From Treponema sp. (GTDB taxonomy: Bacteria; Spirochaetota; Spirochaetia; Treponematales; Breznakiellaceae), in the NCBI GenBank assembly GCA_009780855.1, contig WQZG01000012.1, positions 1-62,834 of the forward strand: a DNA stretch of 62,834 nt. Reading direction: 5' to 3'. Below the pieces are notes generated by a model. The model did not search any database. It was not told the origin of the DNA and saw only the letters and a list, made by a program, of their open reading frames with translations. This document shows, piece by piece, positions 43,037 through 52,449 of the stretch; position 1 is the stretch's first letter, and every line of letters begins with the position of its first letter. The position numbers and the translations under genes are program-made.

Positions 43037-44346
43037 AAATAATTAAAACCAAATATGGGCAATTCAGAAAAGCTTTATATGCGTTTGCACTATTGCCTGT
43101 ATTTATAATTTTAACAATTTCCTGTTCAACCTCTCCCCTGCCCCGCCAAAAATTTACAACAGTTCCGCAGGATTTTTTTGGCATCGTGCACGCGGGCAGT
43201 TCCGGTACGGACGAAGAATACAGGCTGCTTGATGACATGGGAGCCGTTTGGATGCTTCAGACTTTTTACTGGAGCGGAATTGAAAAAGAACAGGGGAAAT
43301 TCGATTACTCCTGGTATGACACTTATGTCGATAACGCGGTAAGCCGCGGTAAAAAAGTCATCGCCTGCCTTGGTTACGAGAACCACTGGATTTTTAAAGA
43401 CGGTAAAACAAAAAGGGTAATTACAAAAGAAAACATTCTGTACTTCCTCAATTTTGTGGAAAAAACGGTCAAACGTTACAGCGGTAAAGTCAGCGCCTGG
43501 GAAATCTGGAATGAGCCCAACTGGTGGGTATTCTGGAAAGGTTCTGACAATGAATTTTTTGAGCTGTTAAAACAGACTGCGCAGCGGATTAGAAAAACCG
43601 ATCCCGGCGCATATATAATCGGCGGCGCTTTCTGGCGGGTTCCGGATAATTTTATCAGAGGCATGTATAAATACGGCGCTATGGAAAATCTGGACGGACT
43701 CGCTTTCCATCCCTACGCGGTTAATCCGCAGGGAGCGCTGCGGCTGCACGACACGTTTAATAAAATACTTTCTGAAATAAATTATAAAGGCGATGTATGG
43801 ATTACAGAAGTCGGCTATCCAACATCCGGCTGGTACCCCACCGCGGTTTCGCAGGATGAATTCCCTTCATACATTGTAAAGACAATTGCCGGCGCAGCGG
43901 CCAGGGGAGCAAGAATGCTGTCCTGGTACCAGTTAGCCGATGCGTATAATGAGGGACAGGCTCCGCGTAATTTTGATTCGGAACTTTTTTTTGGCCTTGT
44001 ATATCCGGACTGGACCAAAAAAAAAGGCGCGTGGGCCTACCAATTATGCGCCAACTGGCTGCCTGGTACCTTCTATTCACCTGAATTAATAATTAGGGAA
44101 AAAATTCCAAAGAGCCTGGTTTCATATTTTTTTTGGAATCAGGAACAGAATGTCCTTATTCTATGGAACGAAGCAGAGACATCGTGTAAAGTTAGAATCA
44201 CCGTGTCATCTTTGATAACCATTCATAATATCTCCGGTGACAGCAGGAGTGTTGTACCGGATGGATCTGTTCTTGAGATCGGCGGCGAGCCTGTTTTTAT
44301 TACCTGGGAAGGCGGAAGTTTGCCCGCATTAAGTCCTGCAAATTAA
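43033..44346 (+). CDS. PslG-like glycoside hydrolase lipoprotein
   Basis: 437 aa, TTG start within TTGA. The N-terminal hydrophobic stretch ends LTIS-C31, a lipobox, so it is probably membrane-anchored. A clan-A (beta/alpha)8 glycosidase follows with acid/base Glu161 in WEIWNEPN and nucleophile Glu259 in WITEVGYPT, as in GH39-type enzymes. Length and context resemble PslG, which trims exopolysaccharide in the periplasm of Pseudomonas. It may edit or release the glycan built by this locus. Confidence 0.78.
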   Translation: MKIIKTKYGQFRKALYAFALLPVFIILTISCSTSPLPRQKFTTVPQDFFGIVHAGSSGTDEEYRLLDDMGAVWMLQTFYWSGIEKEQGKFDYSWYDTYVDNAVSRGKKVIACLGYENHWIFKDGKTKRVITKENILYFLNFVEKTVKRYSGKVSAWEIWNEPNWWVFWKGSDNEFFELLKQTAQRIRKTDPGAYIIGGAFWRVPDNFIRGMYKYGAMENLDGLAFHPYAVNPQGALRLHDTFNKILSEINYKGDVWITEVGYPTSGWYPTAVSQDEFPSYIVKTIAGAAARGARMLSWYQLADAYNEGQAPRNFDSELFFGLVYPDWTKKKGAWAYQLCANWLPGTFYSPELIIREKIPKSLVSYFFWNQEQNVLILWNEAETSCKVRITVSSLITIHNISGDSRSVVPDGSVLEIGGEPVFITWEGGSLPALSPAN

Positions 44347-44362
44347 GATAATTAAAAAAAAT

Positions 44363-45673
44363 ATGGAACATATTAAAACTGTAATTATGGCCGGCGGCAA
44401 AGGAACACGGATTGCCAGCGCTGCCGCGGGTATTCCCAAACCCATGATCCGCATAAATGACAAGCCTATTCTGGAATACCAGCTTGAATGTCTGGCCAAT
44501 AATAACCTGCGCGATGTTATTATTGTAACCGGTTATTTGGGAAGCATAATAAGCGATTATTTTGGAGACGGCCGCAAATTCGGTTTATCTGTTTCTTATT
44601 TTCATGAAGAAACTCCGCTGGGAACCGCCGGCGCCCTTTTTAAACTTAAAGATAAACTGACGCAGGATTTTTTGCTTTTAAACGGCGATATAATTTTTGA
44701 TGTGGAGTTAAAAAGAATAATTGATTGCCATTTTAAGAATAATGCTCTGGCCACACTTGCCGTACATCCGAACAGCCATCCTTTCGACAGCGCCCTGATT
44801 ATTACAGATCATGACTGCCGTGTTACCGGCTGGCTTAACAAGGAAGATCCAAGGCTCTATTATAAAAACCAGGTTAACGCCGGTATCCATATCATTAACA
44901 GGGAACTATTGTTACAGACAGAACCGCGGCAGGAACAGGTTGATCTTGATCGGGATATTCTAAAACCATCTGTCAAAACCGGACGCCTTTTCGCTTACCA
45001 TACTCCGGAATATATTATGGACATTGGGACTCCGGACCGCCTTGGCCGGGTTACCGCCGACCTAAAGAACAATATTGTGCAAAAGAAAAATCTTGCTGTT
45101 AAACAAGAAGCCGTGTTTCTTGACAGGGACGGTACAATCAATGTGTCAAACGGTTTTATCGGGAGACCGGAAGATTTGATTCTGGCGGCGAATGCCGCCA
45201 AAGCAATAAAAATAATCAACGACTCCGGTTATCTTGCCATTGTTATTACAAACCAGCCTGTTATCGCGCGGGGCGAAACAGATTTTGAAACCCTGGAAAA
45301 AATTCATATGAAGATGGAAACCGATCTTGGCATGGAAGGCGCTTATATCGATGATTTGTTTTTTTGTCCGCATCACCCGGACAAAGGTTACGCCGGCGAA
45401 AGGCCGGAATATAAAATCGACTGCGATTGCCGCAAACCAAAGCCCGGTCTTATTTTACAGGCAGCCCGTAAGTACAACATAGATTTACCGCACTCGTTTA
45501 TGGTTGGTGATGATATGCGTGATGCCGGCGCGGGCATTAATGCCGGATGTACGCCGGTGTTTCTGTCAGGCCAGGCGGCCGCACCTGATCCCGGCAATGT
45601 AAAAACATACAAATCCCTTTATGATTTCGCACTTGATTTTGAGGTTACCCAAAAGATAAAGGCTGCCAAATGA
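44363..45673 (+). CDS. hddC-gmhB: Fusion: heptose-1-phosphate guanylyltransferase (HddC) + heptose-bisphosphate phosphatase (GmhB)
   Basis: 436 aa. Residues about 5-235 form a sugar-nucleotidyltransferase (MAGGKGTRI, PKPMIRI, TPLGTAGAL, LLNGDIIFD). Residues about 249-430 are a HAD phosphatase of the GmhB type: FLDRDGTI with Asp254 and Asp256, VITNQPVIARG, zinc-binding CPHHPDKG and CDCRKPKPG, GDDMRDAGAG. Together with HddA this covers three of the four steps from sedoheptulose 7-phosphate to GDP-heptose; the isomerase GmhA is not in the window. It overlaps the next gene by 4 bases. Confidence 0.85.
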   Translation: MEHIKTVIMAGGKGTRIASAAAGIPKPMIRINDKPILEYQLECLANNNLRDVIIVTGYLGSIISDYFGDGRKFGLSVSYFHEETPLGTAGALFKLKDKLTQDFLLLNGDIIFDVELKRIIDCHFKNNALATLAVHPNSHPFDSALIITDHDCRVTGWLNKEDPRLYYKNQVNAGIHIINRELLLQTEPRQEQVDLDRDILKPSVKTGRLFAYHTPEYIMDIGTPDRLGRVTADLKNNIVQKKNLAVKQEAVFLDRDGTINVSNGFIGRPEDLILAANAAKAIKIINDSGYLAIVITNQPVIARGETDFETLEKIHMKMETDLGMEGAYIDDLFFCPHHPDKGYAGERPEYKIDCDCRKPKPGLILQAARKYNIDLPHSFMVGDDMRDAGAGINAGCTPVFLSGQAAAPDPGNVKTYKSLYDFALDFEVTQKIKAAK

Positions 45674-46773
45674 AGGTTGCAATAGTACATTACTGGCTGG
45701 TAAACATGCGGGGCGGCGAAAAAATGCTGGAAGCCCTGCTGGAAATGTTTCCGCAGGCCGATATTTTTACCCACGTATACGATCCTTCTTCGGTTTCGGA
45801 TTTAATAAATTCACACCGGGTATTAACTTCAAAAATTCAAAAACTCCCGTTTGCAAAAAAAATGTACCAGATTTACATGCCGCTTATGCCGAACGCCCTC
45901 ATGGACTTTGATTTGCGTTCCTACGATCTGGTAATTTCCAGTGAATCAGGTCCGGCCAAGGGCGTAGTTCCCGGCCCCAACGCATACCATCTATGCTATT
46001 GTCACAGCCCCATGCGTTACGTCTGGGACATGTACCATGATTATCTGGGGGGAGCAAACCCGGTTGTCAGACTGTTCATGAAGAGCCTGATTCCCGGACT
46101 GCGGGTTTGGGATATCACATCGGCCAATATGGTTGACCGCTTTGTTACCAATTCAAATTACGTCGCCAAAAGGATAGCGCGTATTTACAAACGCGAAGCC
46201 GAAGTAGTTTTTGGACCAGCCTCCATCGAAAAATACCTTGAAATACCAAGGAAGCCGCAGGATTATTATCTTTTTTTTGGGCAGCTTACCGGTTACAAAC
46301 GCGCAGACCTCGCAATCGAAGCCTGCGTAAAATCAGGCAGAAAACTGATTGTAGCCGGCAGCGGCGCTTCAAAAAAAATTCTGGCCAAAAATAAAAAAAA
46401 TACCGGTATACAATTTATAGGCAGAGTCAGCGATGCCGAAGTTTCCGGTTTATTATCCGGCGCAAGGGCCCTGATATTTCCCGGCATCGAAGATTTGGGC
46501 CTGGTCCCCATCGAAGCCCAGGCAGCAGGCTGTCCGGTCATTGCATTTGGCGAAGGCGGCGCCATTGATACCGTAAAGGACAATATCACCGGTATTTTCT
46601 TTAATGAACAGACAGCGGCCTCACTGGCGGATGCGCTTGACAGGTTTGAAGCCGCGGAAAAAGAAGGCCGGTTTAATAACCGCGCGGTTTTTACTGAACA
46701 TGTGCGGCAATTCTCCCGTAATGCTTTTAAACAGCGGATGCAAAAAATGCTTGATGAACGCAAAAGGGTTTAA
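45670..46773 (+). CDS. GT4-family glycosyltransferase, mannosyltransferase-like
   Basis: 367 aa. KVAIVHYWLVNMRGGEKMLE and YCHSPMRYVWDMYHDYL are typical of WbaZ-like GT4 enzymes; the donor domain has FFGQLTGYKRADLAIEA and the EX7E motif EDLGLVPIE. GDP-mannose or GDP-heptose is the likely donor. AAAGG precedes the ATG, which overlaps the previous stop (ATGA). Confidence 0.85.
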   Translation: MKVAIVHYWLVNMRGGEKMLEALLEMFPQADIFTHVYDPSSVSDLINSHRVLTSKIQKLPFAKKMYQIYMPLMPNALMDFDLRSYDLVISSESGPAKGVVPGPNAYHLCYCHSPMRYVWDMYHDYLGGANPVVRLFMKSLIPGLRVWDITSANMVDRFVTNSNYVAKRIARIYKREAEVVFGPASIEKYLEIPRKPQDYYLFFGQLTGYKRADLAIEACVKSGRKLIVAGSGASKKILAKNKKNTGIQFIGRVSDAEVSGLLSGARALIFPGIEDLGLVPIEAQAAGCPVIAFGEGGAIDTVKDNITGIFFNEQTAASLADALDRFEAAEKEGRFNNRAVFTEHVRQFSRNAFKQRMQKMLDERKRV

Positions 46774-46789
46774 TAACCAGGCTGTATTA

Positions 46790-46798
46790 TGATACTAT
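46790..46798 (+). promoter_or_regulatory. Possible extended -10 promoter before the first Wzi-like gene
   Basis: TGATACTAT, an extended -10 (TGn-TACTAT), six bases before the ATG at 46805. No good -35 box is visible. If used, the mRNA would be leaderless. Confidence 0.35.
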
Positions 46799-46804
46799 TT
46801 AAGC

Positions 46805-48445
46805 ATGAGCTTGCGGCGCCCAATCATCTTTGTCTTTTTTATTTTTTTAAAAACATTAATTTTTTCTGTACCTTATGATTTAATCCCCGCTGGTGATCCC
46901 GTACTTGAGGATCTGCGTTTTTTATCCTTGCAGTCCGGCAATCCCGTCCTGTCATTTACAGCCCCCCTCTCCCCGGACGAAGTCCGGATCTTCCTTGATA
47001 CGATTGACTCCTCGCAGCTCTCCCTGCCCGCGCAGAACGCGTACGAACGCGTAGAGAACAGACTTAACCCCGCCGCCCCCATCTCTCTTGTAACCCCAAA
47101 TTTCGCCCTGCTGCTAAATTTAAATTCCACCGCGGAAGCCGCCTTAAGGTTTAATAGCGATGTTTCATGGCAGCCGGATTATCCCAAAATATCTCCGGTA
47201 CTGGCCGCGCCCTTCAGGTTTTTTTTTGCTGACTGCCTGCAGCTTTATTTCGAACCGAGCCTGAACCTGGATCCGGGATATTACCGTGACTCCGGTAACT
47301 TTGACACGAATATACCCGGGAAGTTTGAAGAAGTCGACATGACCGTTCCATTAAGGGGCTACATATCTGCGGGCGGTTCCTGGTGGAACTTCCAGTTGGG
47401 CAGGGACAGGCTTTCGTTCGGTTCCGGCATAACGGGGAATCTAGCGATCTCTGACAATCCGGCTTATTACGAGTTTGCGCGTTTTACTGTGTTTTCAAAG
47501 TACTTCAGGTATTCAATGATGGTTAACCAGATGCCGCTGGTAATTACCAATGATATATATTCCGGCATTCCCGGACCCAATACATTAATGGAATCATACC
47601 GCCGCTATCTCTATCTGCACAGGATGGATTTTATATTATTCCGCAAAGTTTCCATTGGACTTACCGAAGGCGTCATGGCCGGGGATACAGGGCTTGAGCT
47701 GCGTTATGTAAATCCCTTTGCGGTGTTTCATTCAATGTTTACCTTTTGGGATTATCCTGACTGGGACGGCGGGCCCGGCGCTCCTGCGGGAACAGGGGAC
47801 ATGAACGGTTCGCTTTTTTCTGCGGAAATCAACTGGAGTGTCATCAAATCCTTTTCCGTTTACGGTCAGTTTGTAATGAACCAGATCGCCACGGCTTACA
47901 AACTTGGACAGTGGCCGGACCGGCCCCCGAACGGGCTGGGCTATCTTGCGGGCGTTAATTATTCGCGCCCGTTCAATAACTGGGCTTCTGTTTTTTATCT
48001 TGAGTTTATTTATACCGATCCGTATCTGTATATGAACCCAAGTCCTTTTTCCAGCCTTATTCAAATGCGCAATCTTGGTTACAGTCCGGGCCGCCATCAG
48101 TATTCATTCCTGGGATATCCAAGGGACAGAATATCGCTGGCACTGGGTACGAGGTTTTTCAACGGAGACAAGCTGGAAATTAACGGTGAATTTTCCTGGG
48201 TATCCGCGGGCGAACACGGTATTTACTGGGATTGGGAAAAAAGCGAAGCCGCGTACATGGAAAGCACACCGTCCGGAATTCCGCAGAACACTCTGACCTT
48301 TGGCGCATCGGCCAGATGGAAACCGTTTTCATTTTTAGCATTAAACGGGAGCGCTGCCTGTACGGTAACTCTGAACAACCGTCACATTGACGGGGTAAAC
48401 GCCGCGGGCGGCCAGGCAACAGTGTCGGTAAGTTTTACGTATTGA
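46805..48445 (+). CDS. Wzi-like capsule-assembly outer-membrane protein
   Basis: 546 aa with a signal peptide (about 1-22). An N-terminal helical part (DPVLEDLRFLSLQSGNPVLS, APLSPDEVRIFLDTIDSS) is followed by a large barrel; NFQLGRDRLSFGSGITGNLA and YYEFARFTVFSKYFRYSMM match the Wzi/capsule-assembly family, and the protein ends VSVSFTY. Wzi proteins anchor capsular polysaccharide at the cell surface in other bacteria. A second, divergent copy follows. Confidence 0.7.
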   Translation: MSLRRPIIFVFFIFLKTLIFSVPYDLIPAGDPVLEDLRFLSLQSGNPVLSFTAPLSPDEVRIFLDTIDSSQLSLPAQNAYERVENRLNPAAPISLVTPNFALLLNLNSTAEAALRFNSDVSWQPDYPKISPVLAAPFRFFFADCLQLYFEPSLNLDPGYYRDSGNFDTNIPGKFEEVDMTVPLRGYISAGGSWWNFQLGRDRLSFGSGITGNLAISDNPAYYEFARFTVFSKYFRYSMMVNQMPLVITNDIYSGIPGPNTLMESYRRYLYLHRMDFILFRKVSIGLTEGVMAGDTGLELRYVNPFAVFHSMFTFWDYPDWDGGPGAPAGTGDMNGSLFSAEINWSVIKSFSVYGQFVMNQIATAYKLGQWPDRPPNGLGYLAGVNYSRPFNNWASVFYLEFIYTDPYLYMNPSPFSSLIQMRNLGYSPGRHQYSFLGYPRDRISLALGTRFFNGDKLEINGEFSWVSAGEHGIYWDWEKSEAAYMESTPSGIPQNTLTFGASARWKPFSFLALNGSAACTVTLNNRHIDGVNAAGGQATVSVSFTY

Positions 48446-48498
48446 AAATTAAGGGGAATTGCTATAAAAACTGTAATTAATATTCCGGAGAAATTATT

Positions 48499-50112
48499 AT
48501 GAAAAAAACATCCATTATGGTTATGGCAGCTTTGTTAATACTTGCTGTTTTCGCAAATGCTCAAACTATTCACGATCCAAACAGCGATCTGTACCGTGAC
48601 ATTGATCGCTGGTCGGTGCAGGGCTACATCACCGAATTCCTGCCAATGACCCGCCCCTACCCCATGCCGCTTATCGATAAAATTCTGGATCAGGTGATTG
48701 AACACGGCGATGCCCAAGCACAGAGCAGGGCCGCCGCGTACAGGGACAGCCTTGCGCCCGGCGCCCGGTTTATACATCCCGGAGTCCAGGCTGCTTTTGA
48801 GGGAAAAAATACCCAAAAAAGCATAATTGGCAATCTGTTTGCCGAGGGCGCTTTCCGCATAAACGATTTGCTTGCCGGCAGTTATAACTTTTCCATTTAC
48901 GGCCTAACCGATACTAAGGGCGGCGCGTTCAATGTCCCGGGAACTTATAGTCCGTACCAGGATTTTGTATACGATGTCTCAAATATCGGGCCGGTTCAGA
49001 TAGCGCCGGACTGGACTTCGCTTTTCTCGGTCGGTTCAAGCGATGTTTATTTTCAGGGCGGACTGTCCCGCGCTTCCTACGGGCCTTTTTACGACAACGG
49101 TATTGTAGTCGGACAGCAGGCTCCCAAGTCCGGGCATTTTGATTTTGTTTTTTACCAGCCTAAATGGTCTTTTGAAGTGCTTTATCTTACAATTTCCGCC
49201 TCCGATGATTTTGGCAACGGGATTTATTCCGGCAAGTCCGCTGTCTTCCATACGGTCAATGTACGCCCCATACCGGCGCTTGAACTCGGAATTACCCAGA
49301 CCCTGGTTTGGGGAGGCCGCACCGAGCTGCTTTACCTTATTCCTTTTACCTATTTATTCCAGTCGCAGACCATTATCAACTTTGACGATAACGCGCTTAT
49401 AGGCCTTTACTTTAGGTGGAAGCCGTTTGACACTCTTTTGACAAAAGGCCAGGTTTACATCGACGACTTTAGTTTTAACGGGCTGTTTACCGGCGATATG
49501 AAGATAAAGGCAGCCGGCGAACTGGGTCTTTCCTGGGCGCCCAAAAACAGCGTCCTGTCAAAACTGGATTTTGACTATACCGCAGTTTTACCCTACACCT
49601 ACACCCACTGGGCAATTCCGGACAGTTATATATACCAGGTGGATCCGGCAAAAAAAGGTCCAAATTACGAGAATTATTCGCACCTTGGCAAGAATCTGGG
49701 GCCGGATCTGGAACCAAATTCTGACAGGGTTTCGATCCGGACTTCCTGGAATACGCTGCCGCAGCTTGATTTAAACGCGTCAGCCTATTTAATCCGCCAC
49801 GCAAACGCTTCGGCGGGCAAGGCTGGACTGGATCCCGTTTATAACGACGGATCTCTTTTCGATCACGGTTCTTTGGGCCCTGCCGGCAACTACGAAAAAA
49901 ATCCCTATATTTACGCCTGGTATCTTACCCAGGACCTAATCGAAACCCGCCTGGGTGCGACATTAGGCGCTGTATGGAAAATCCCGACCAATTACGGAAT
50001 TTTTTCACTTACCGGCGAGTACGGTATGGAGTACGGATGGAACCGGAGTTTAAAGGAAGGAGACAACGGTCTGGATCATTTCTGGAGTATAGGCGGAATG
50101 TGGAGCTGGTAA
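48499..50112 (+). CDS. Second Wzi-like outer-membrane protein
   Basis: 537 aa with signal peptide MKKTSIMVMAALLILAVFAN and the same plan as its upstream neighbour: N-terminal helical part (YRDIDRWSVQGYITEFLPMT, MPLIDKILDQVIEHGDAQAQ), then a barrel ending in GGMWSW. Overall sequence similarity to the first copy is low to the eye, so the pair may have separate ligands. CCGGAGA precedes the ATG. Family assignment is by architecture and is tentative. Confidence 0.55.
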   Translation: MKKTSIMVMAALLILAVFANAQTIHDPNSDLYRDIDRWSVQGYITEFLPMTRPYPMPLIDKILDQVIEHGDAQAQSRAAAYRDSLAPGARFIHPGVQAAFEGKNTQKSIIGNLFAEGAFRINDLLAGSYNFSIYGLTDTKGGAFNVPGTYSPYQDFVYDVSNIGPVQIAPDWTSLFSVGSSDVYFQGGLSRASYGPFYDNGIVVGQQAPKSGHFDFVFYQPKWSFEVLYLTISASDDFGNGIYSGKSAVFHTVNVRPIPALELGITQTLVWGGRTELLYLIPFTYLFQSQTIINFDDNALIGLYFRWKPFDTLLTKGQVYIDDFSFNGLFTGDMKIKAAGELGLSWAPKNSVLSKLDFDYTAVLPYTYTHWAIPDSYIYQVDPAKKGPNYENYSHLGKNLGPDLEPNSDRVSIRTSWNTLPQLDLNASAYLIRHANASAGKAGLDPVYNDGSLFDHGSLGPAGNYEKNPYIYAWYLTQDLIETRLGATLGAVWKIPTNYGIFSLTGEYGMEYGWNRSLKEGDNGLDHFWSIGGMWSW

Positions 50113-50132
50113 CTTTTGGGCCAGTTGTTTAT

Positions 50133-50138
50133 TATAAT
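50133..50138 (+). promoter_or_regulatory. Consensus -10 box just before wbaP
   Basis: TATAAT five bases upstream of the ATG at 50144. A -35 box is not convincing (TAACTT at 50110-50115, 17 bases away). It would give a leaderless mRNA. Confidence 0.35.
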
Positions 50139-50143
50139 TAAAC

Positions 50144-51598
50144 ATGACGTTCCAGGAATTTGACGGGTGGTACCGCGCCAGATACTCAAGGACAAGTTCG
50201 TGGCTTATTGCCACGGCTATCATTATCGCCGATTTTATCGGGATTATGGTATCATTTGGCGGCGGTTTTTTTATTGTAAAAATTTACTATATTTTACATG
50301 ATAACTGGGGCGGAATTAACTTTAAGTCATTTGTAACCTACTGGCCCTACCTGCCGATTTTTATCATGATATTCCAAATTATGCACCTGTATCCGGGCGT
50401 ATCGCTCGCGCCTGCGGAGGAGCTGCGGGGTATAACCATAGGTTCCTTTATGGCGCACGGGAGTATCATAATTTCCCGCTATATCGATAACCACCAGATA
50501 AATCCTGTTTCGGTTTCCTTTTTTATAAGCTTTATTTTTTCAACTGTTATTATAATGTTATGCCGGGATTTGATGCATTTTTTTCTGCATAGAATCAAAA
50601 CCAAAAACATACCGGCGGTTATTTACGGCGCAGGCGAGACCGGCCAGCTCGTGGTCGACCGCCTTCTCAACAGCACAAGGGCCGGCTACACACCTGTCGT
50701 AATTCTTGATGATTTTTCTGTGATGGACGAATACAGAGGAATTCCCGTAATTCACGATACCATGATCGGCCCGGATATAGTAAAAGCCTATAACATCAAA
50801 ATGGCCATTGTCGCCATGCCCAGCGTAAACCAGGCCAAAATGAACAAAATTATGAATTTTTCTGTCTCGGCCTTTAGGTACAATGTGCTCATTCCCGGAT
50901 TTTTTAATGTCAGTAATATCTGGATGTCCGTGCGTGATTTTGACGGAATACTTGGATTTGCCTCAACCCACAGGCTGGCAATGAAGTGGAACCTCGCAAT
51001 CAAACGCGCGCTGGAACTCTTTGTCGTATGCATCGGCGGCCTTATACTTCTGCCCTTTCTTTTAATAATCGCGTTTCTGGTAAAAATAACTTCGCCCGGC
51101 CCTGTCCTGTACGGTCATAAAAGAGTGGGGCTGGGCGGGAAAGAATTCAGGGCGTTTAAATTCCGTTCAATGGTAATGGACGCGGACAAGCAACTGCAAA
51201 AATTGCTGGCCTCCGATCCGGCGCTAGGGGAAGAATGGGATAAGAGTCAAAAGCTCAAAAACGATCCCCGGGTTACAAAAGTCGGTAAATTGCTGCGCAG
51301 AACCAGTTTTGACGAATGGCCCCAGCTATTGAATATTCTGAAAGGTGAAATGAGCCTGGTAGGGCCGCGGCCGGTAACCGTGGAAGAAACCAAAAAATAC
51401 GGCGAAAATTTTTTACGCATATTTTCGGTCAAACCCGGCCTAACCGGCTTGTGGCAAATTTCCGGCCGCTCCGACACCGATTACATGGAGCGCATTGCCT
51501 ACGATACTTACTATCTGCAGAGCTGGTCTGTGTGGCTGGACCTGTGGATTATCTACCGTACGCCCGGCCAAATGATTTGGGGCAAGGGTGCATATTAA
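50144..51598 (+). CDS. wbaP: Undecaprenyl-phosphate sugar phosphotransferase, WbaP type
   Basis: 484 aa polyprenyl glycosylphosphotransferase that transfers a sugar-phosphate to undecaprenyl phosphate, starting glycan synthesis. Four or five N-terminal membrane helices (about 20-150), a Rossmann-like middle domain ([17 protein letters not shown]), and the C-terminal catalytic domain with [39 protein letters not shown] and SLVGPRPVT. The sugar could be galactose, glucose or another hexose. It is near the end of the locus. Confidence 0.9.
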   Translation: MTFQEFDGWYRARYSRTSSWLIATAIIIADFIGIMVSFGGGFFIVKIYYILHDNWGGINFKSFVTYWPYLPIFIMIFQIMHLYPGVSLAPAEELRGITIGSFMAHGSIIISRYIDNHQINPVSVSFFISFIFSTVIIMLCRDLMHFFLHRIKTKNIPAVIYGAGETGQLVVDRLLNSTRAGYTPVVILDDFSVMDEYRGIPVIHDTMIGPDIVKAYNIKMAIVAMPSVNQAKMNKIMNFSVSAFRYNVLIPGFFNVSNIWMSVRDFDGILGFASTHRLAMKWNLAIKRALELFVVCIGGLILLPFLLIIAFLVKITSPGPVLYGHKRVGLGGKEFRAFKFRSMVMDADKQLQKLLASDPALGEEWDKSQKLKNDPRVTKVGKLLRRTSFDEWPQLLNILKGEMSLVGPRPVTVEETKKYGENFLRIFSVKPGLTGLWQISGRSDTDYMERIAYDTYYLQSWSVWLDLWIIYRTPGQMIWGKGAY

Positions 51599-51612
51599 AA
51601 GGCGGCAACACA

Positions 51613-52449
51613 ATGTTAAATAAAAAATTTATATTAAATAAAAAATTTTTTTTATCCGCAATCGCTGCGCTTGTTTTTCTGTCTCCGCTGTATTCACAAT
51701 ATAACAGCCCGCAATATGATAACAGCATCCCGCAATACAGAAGCTTTAATGATCTGTTCCCGCAGCTTGATGAAAAAACCAGGACAGATGTTTTTGCGGA
51801 CGGCATAGTACGCACAATAGGCAAAGGCGGCGGCTTCCAGTTTTTGCCGGCTGCTGATTCCGGCATAGATGCGGCGCAGCGCATCCTCGATAAAAAATAT
51901 CCATACCTGACCGAATCCCTTGCGGTAATTCCGTACAGCGGCAAAATATTGACAGTTCTGGACGCGTACAACGCATTGCAGAACATTCAGAAACTCAAGG
52001 GAAGGCTCTACCGCTCCGCAACAAAAAACCAGGACATTCCCCTTTTTGAGGACGCCGTCCGCATGGAAAGCGCGACCAAAAATAATCCTGTACCGGATCC
52101 CGGACCGTCCGCGGCACTCCCTTCTTCCCAAAGCGTTTACATCCGTTTAAAAGACAACAACTTTGGCAACACATATTACCGGGCCGACATCTCACCGCAG
52201 GGCCCCGGCTTAATTTACAACCTGACCAATTACCGTTCGATAAGCTACATGTTCTTTACAGTTATGAAGGAAGAAAAATTTTCGGCCTGTCTCTACCTTG
52301 AACCGCTGCAGGAAGGCATGCTGATCTACAGCGCAGGCGGCGCCGACGTCTCCGACTTTATCGCCGGTATGATCGACATTCCCTCCGCCATAAGCAAACG
52401 TCTGGCCGTGTTTATAGGCTGGGTCTCCGACGGTATGCGTGAATTTTAA
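51613..52449 (+). CDS. Exported protein of unknown function
   Basis: About 278 aa, starting MLNKKFILNKKFFLSAIAAL at 51613, with AAGG upstream; the longer reading overlaps wbaP and is not credible. A signal peptide runs to about residue 29 (LYSQ). The mature region is mixed alpha/beta with no known motif; a C-terminal helix (DFIAGMIDIPSAISKRLAVF) is amphipathic. It may be a periplasmic accessory to the glycan pathway, but this rests only on position. It overlaps the next start by one base. Confidence 0.65.
   Translation: MLNKKFILNKKFFLSAIAALVFLSPLYSQYNSPQYDNSIPQYRSFNDLFPQLDEKTRTDVFADGIVRTIGKGGGFQFLPAADSGIDAAQRILDKKYPYLTESLAVIPYSGKILTVLDAYNALQNIQKLKGRLYRSATKNQDIPLFEDAVRMESATKNNPVPDPGPSAALPSSQSVYIRLKDNNFGNTYYRADISPQGPGLIYNLTNYRSISYMFFTVMKEEKFSACLYLEPLQEGMLIYSAGGADVSDFIAGMIDIPSAISKRLAVFIGWVSDGMREF

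Noticed and set aside
51451..51612. N-terminal extension of the exported protein at 51613
   Set aside because: It overlaps the conserved WbaP C-terminus in another frame and would bury the signal peptide.
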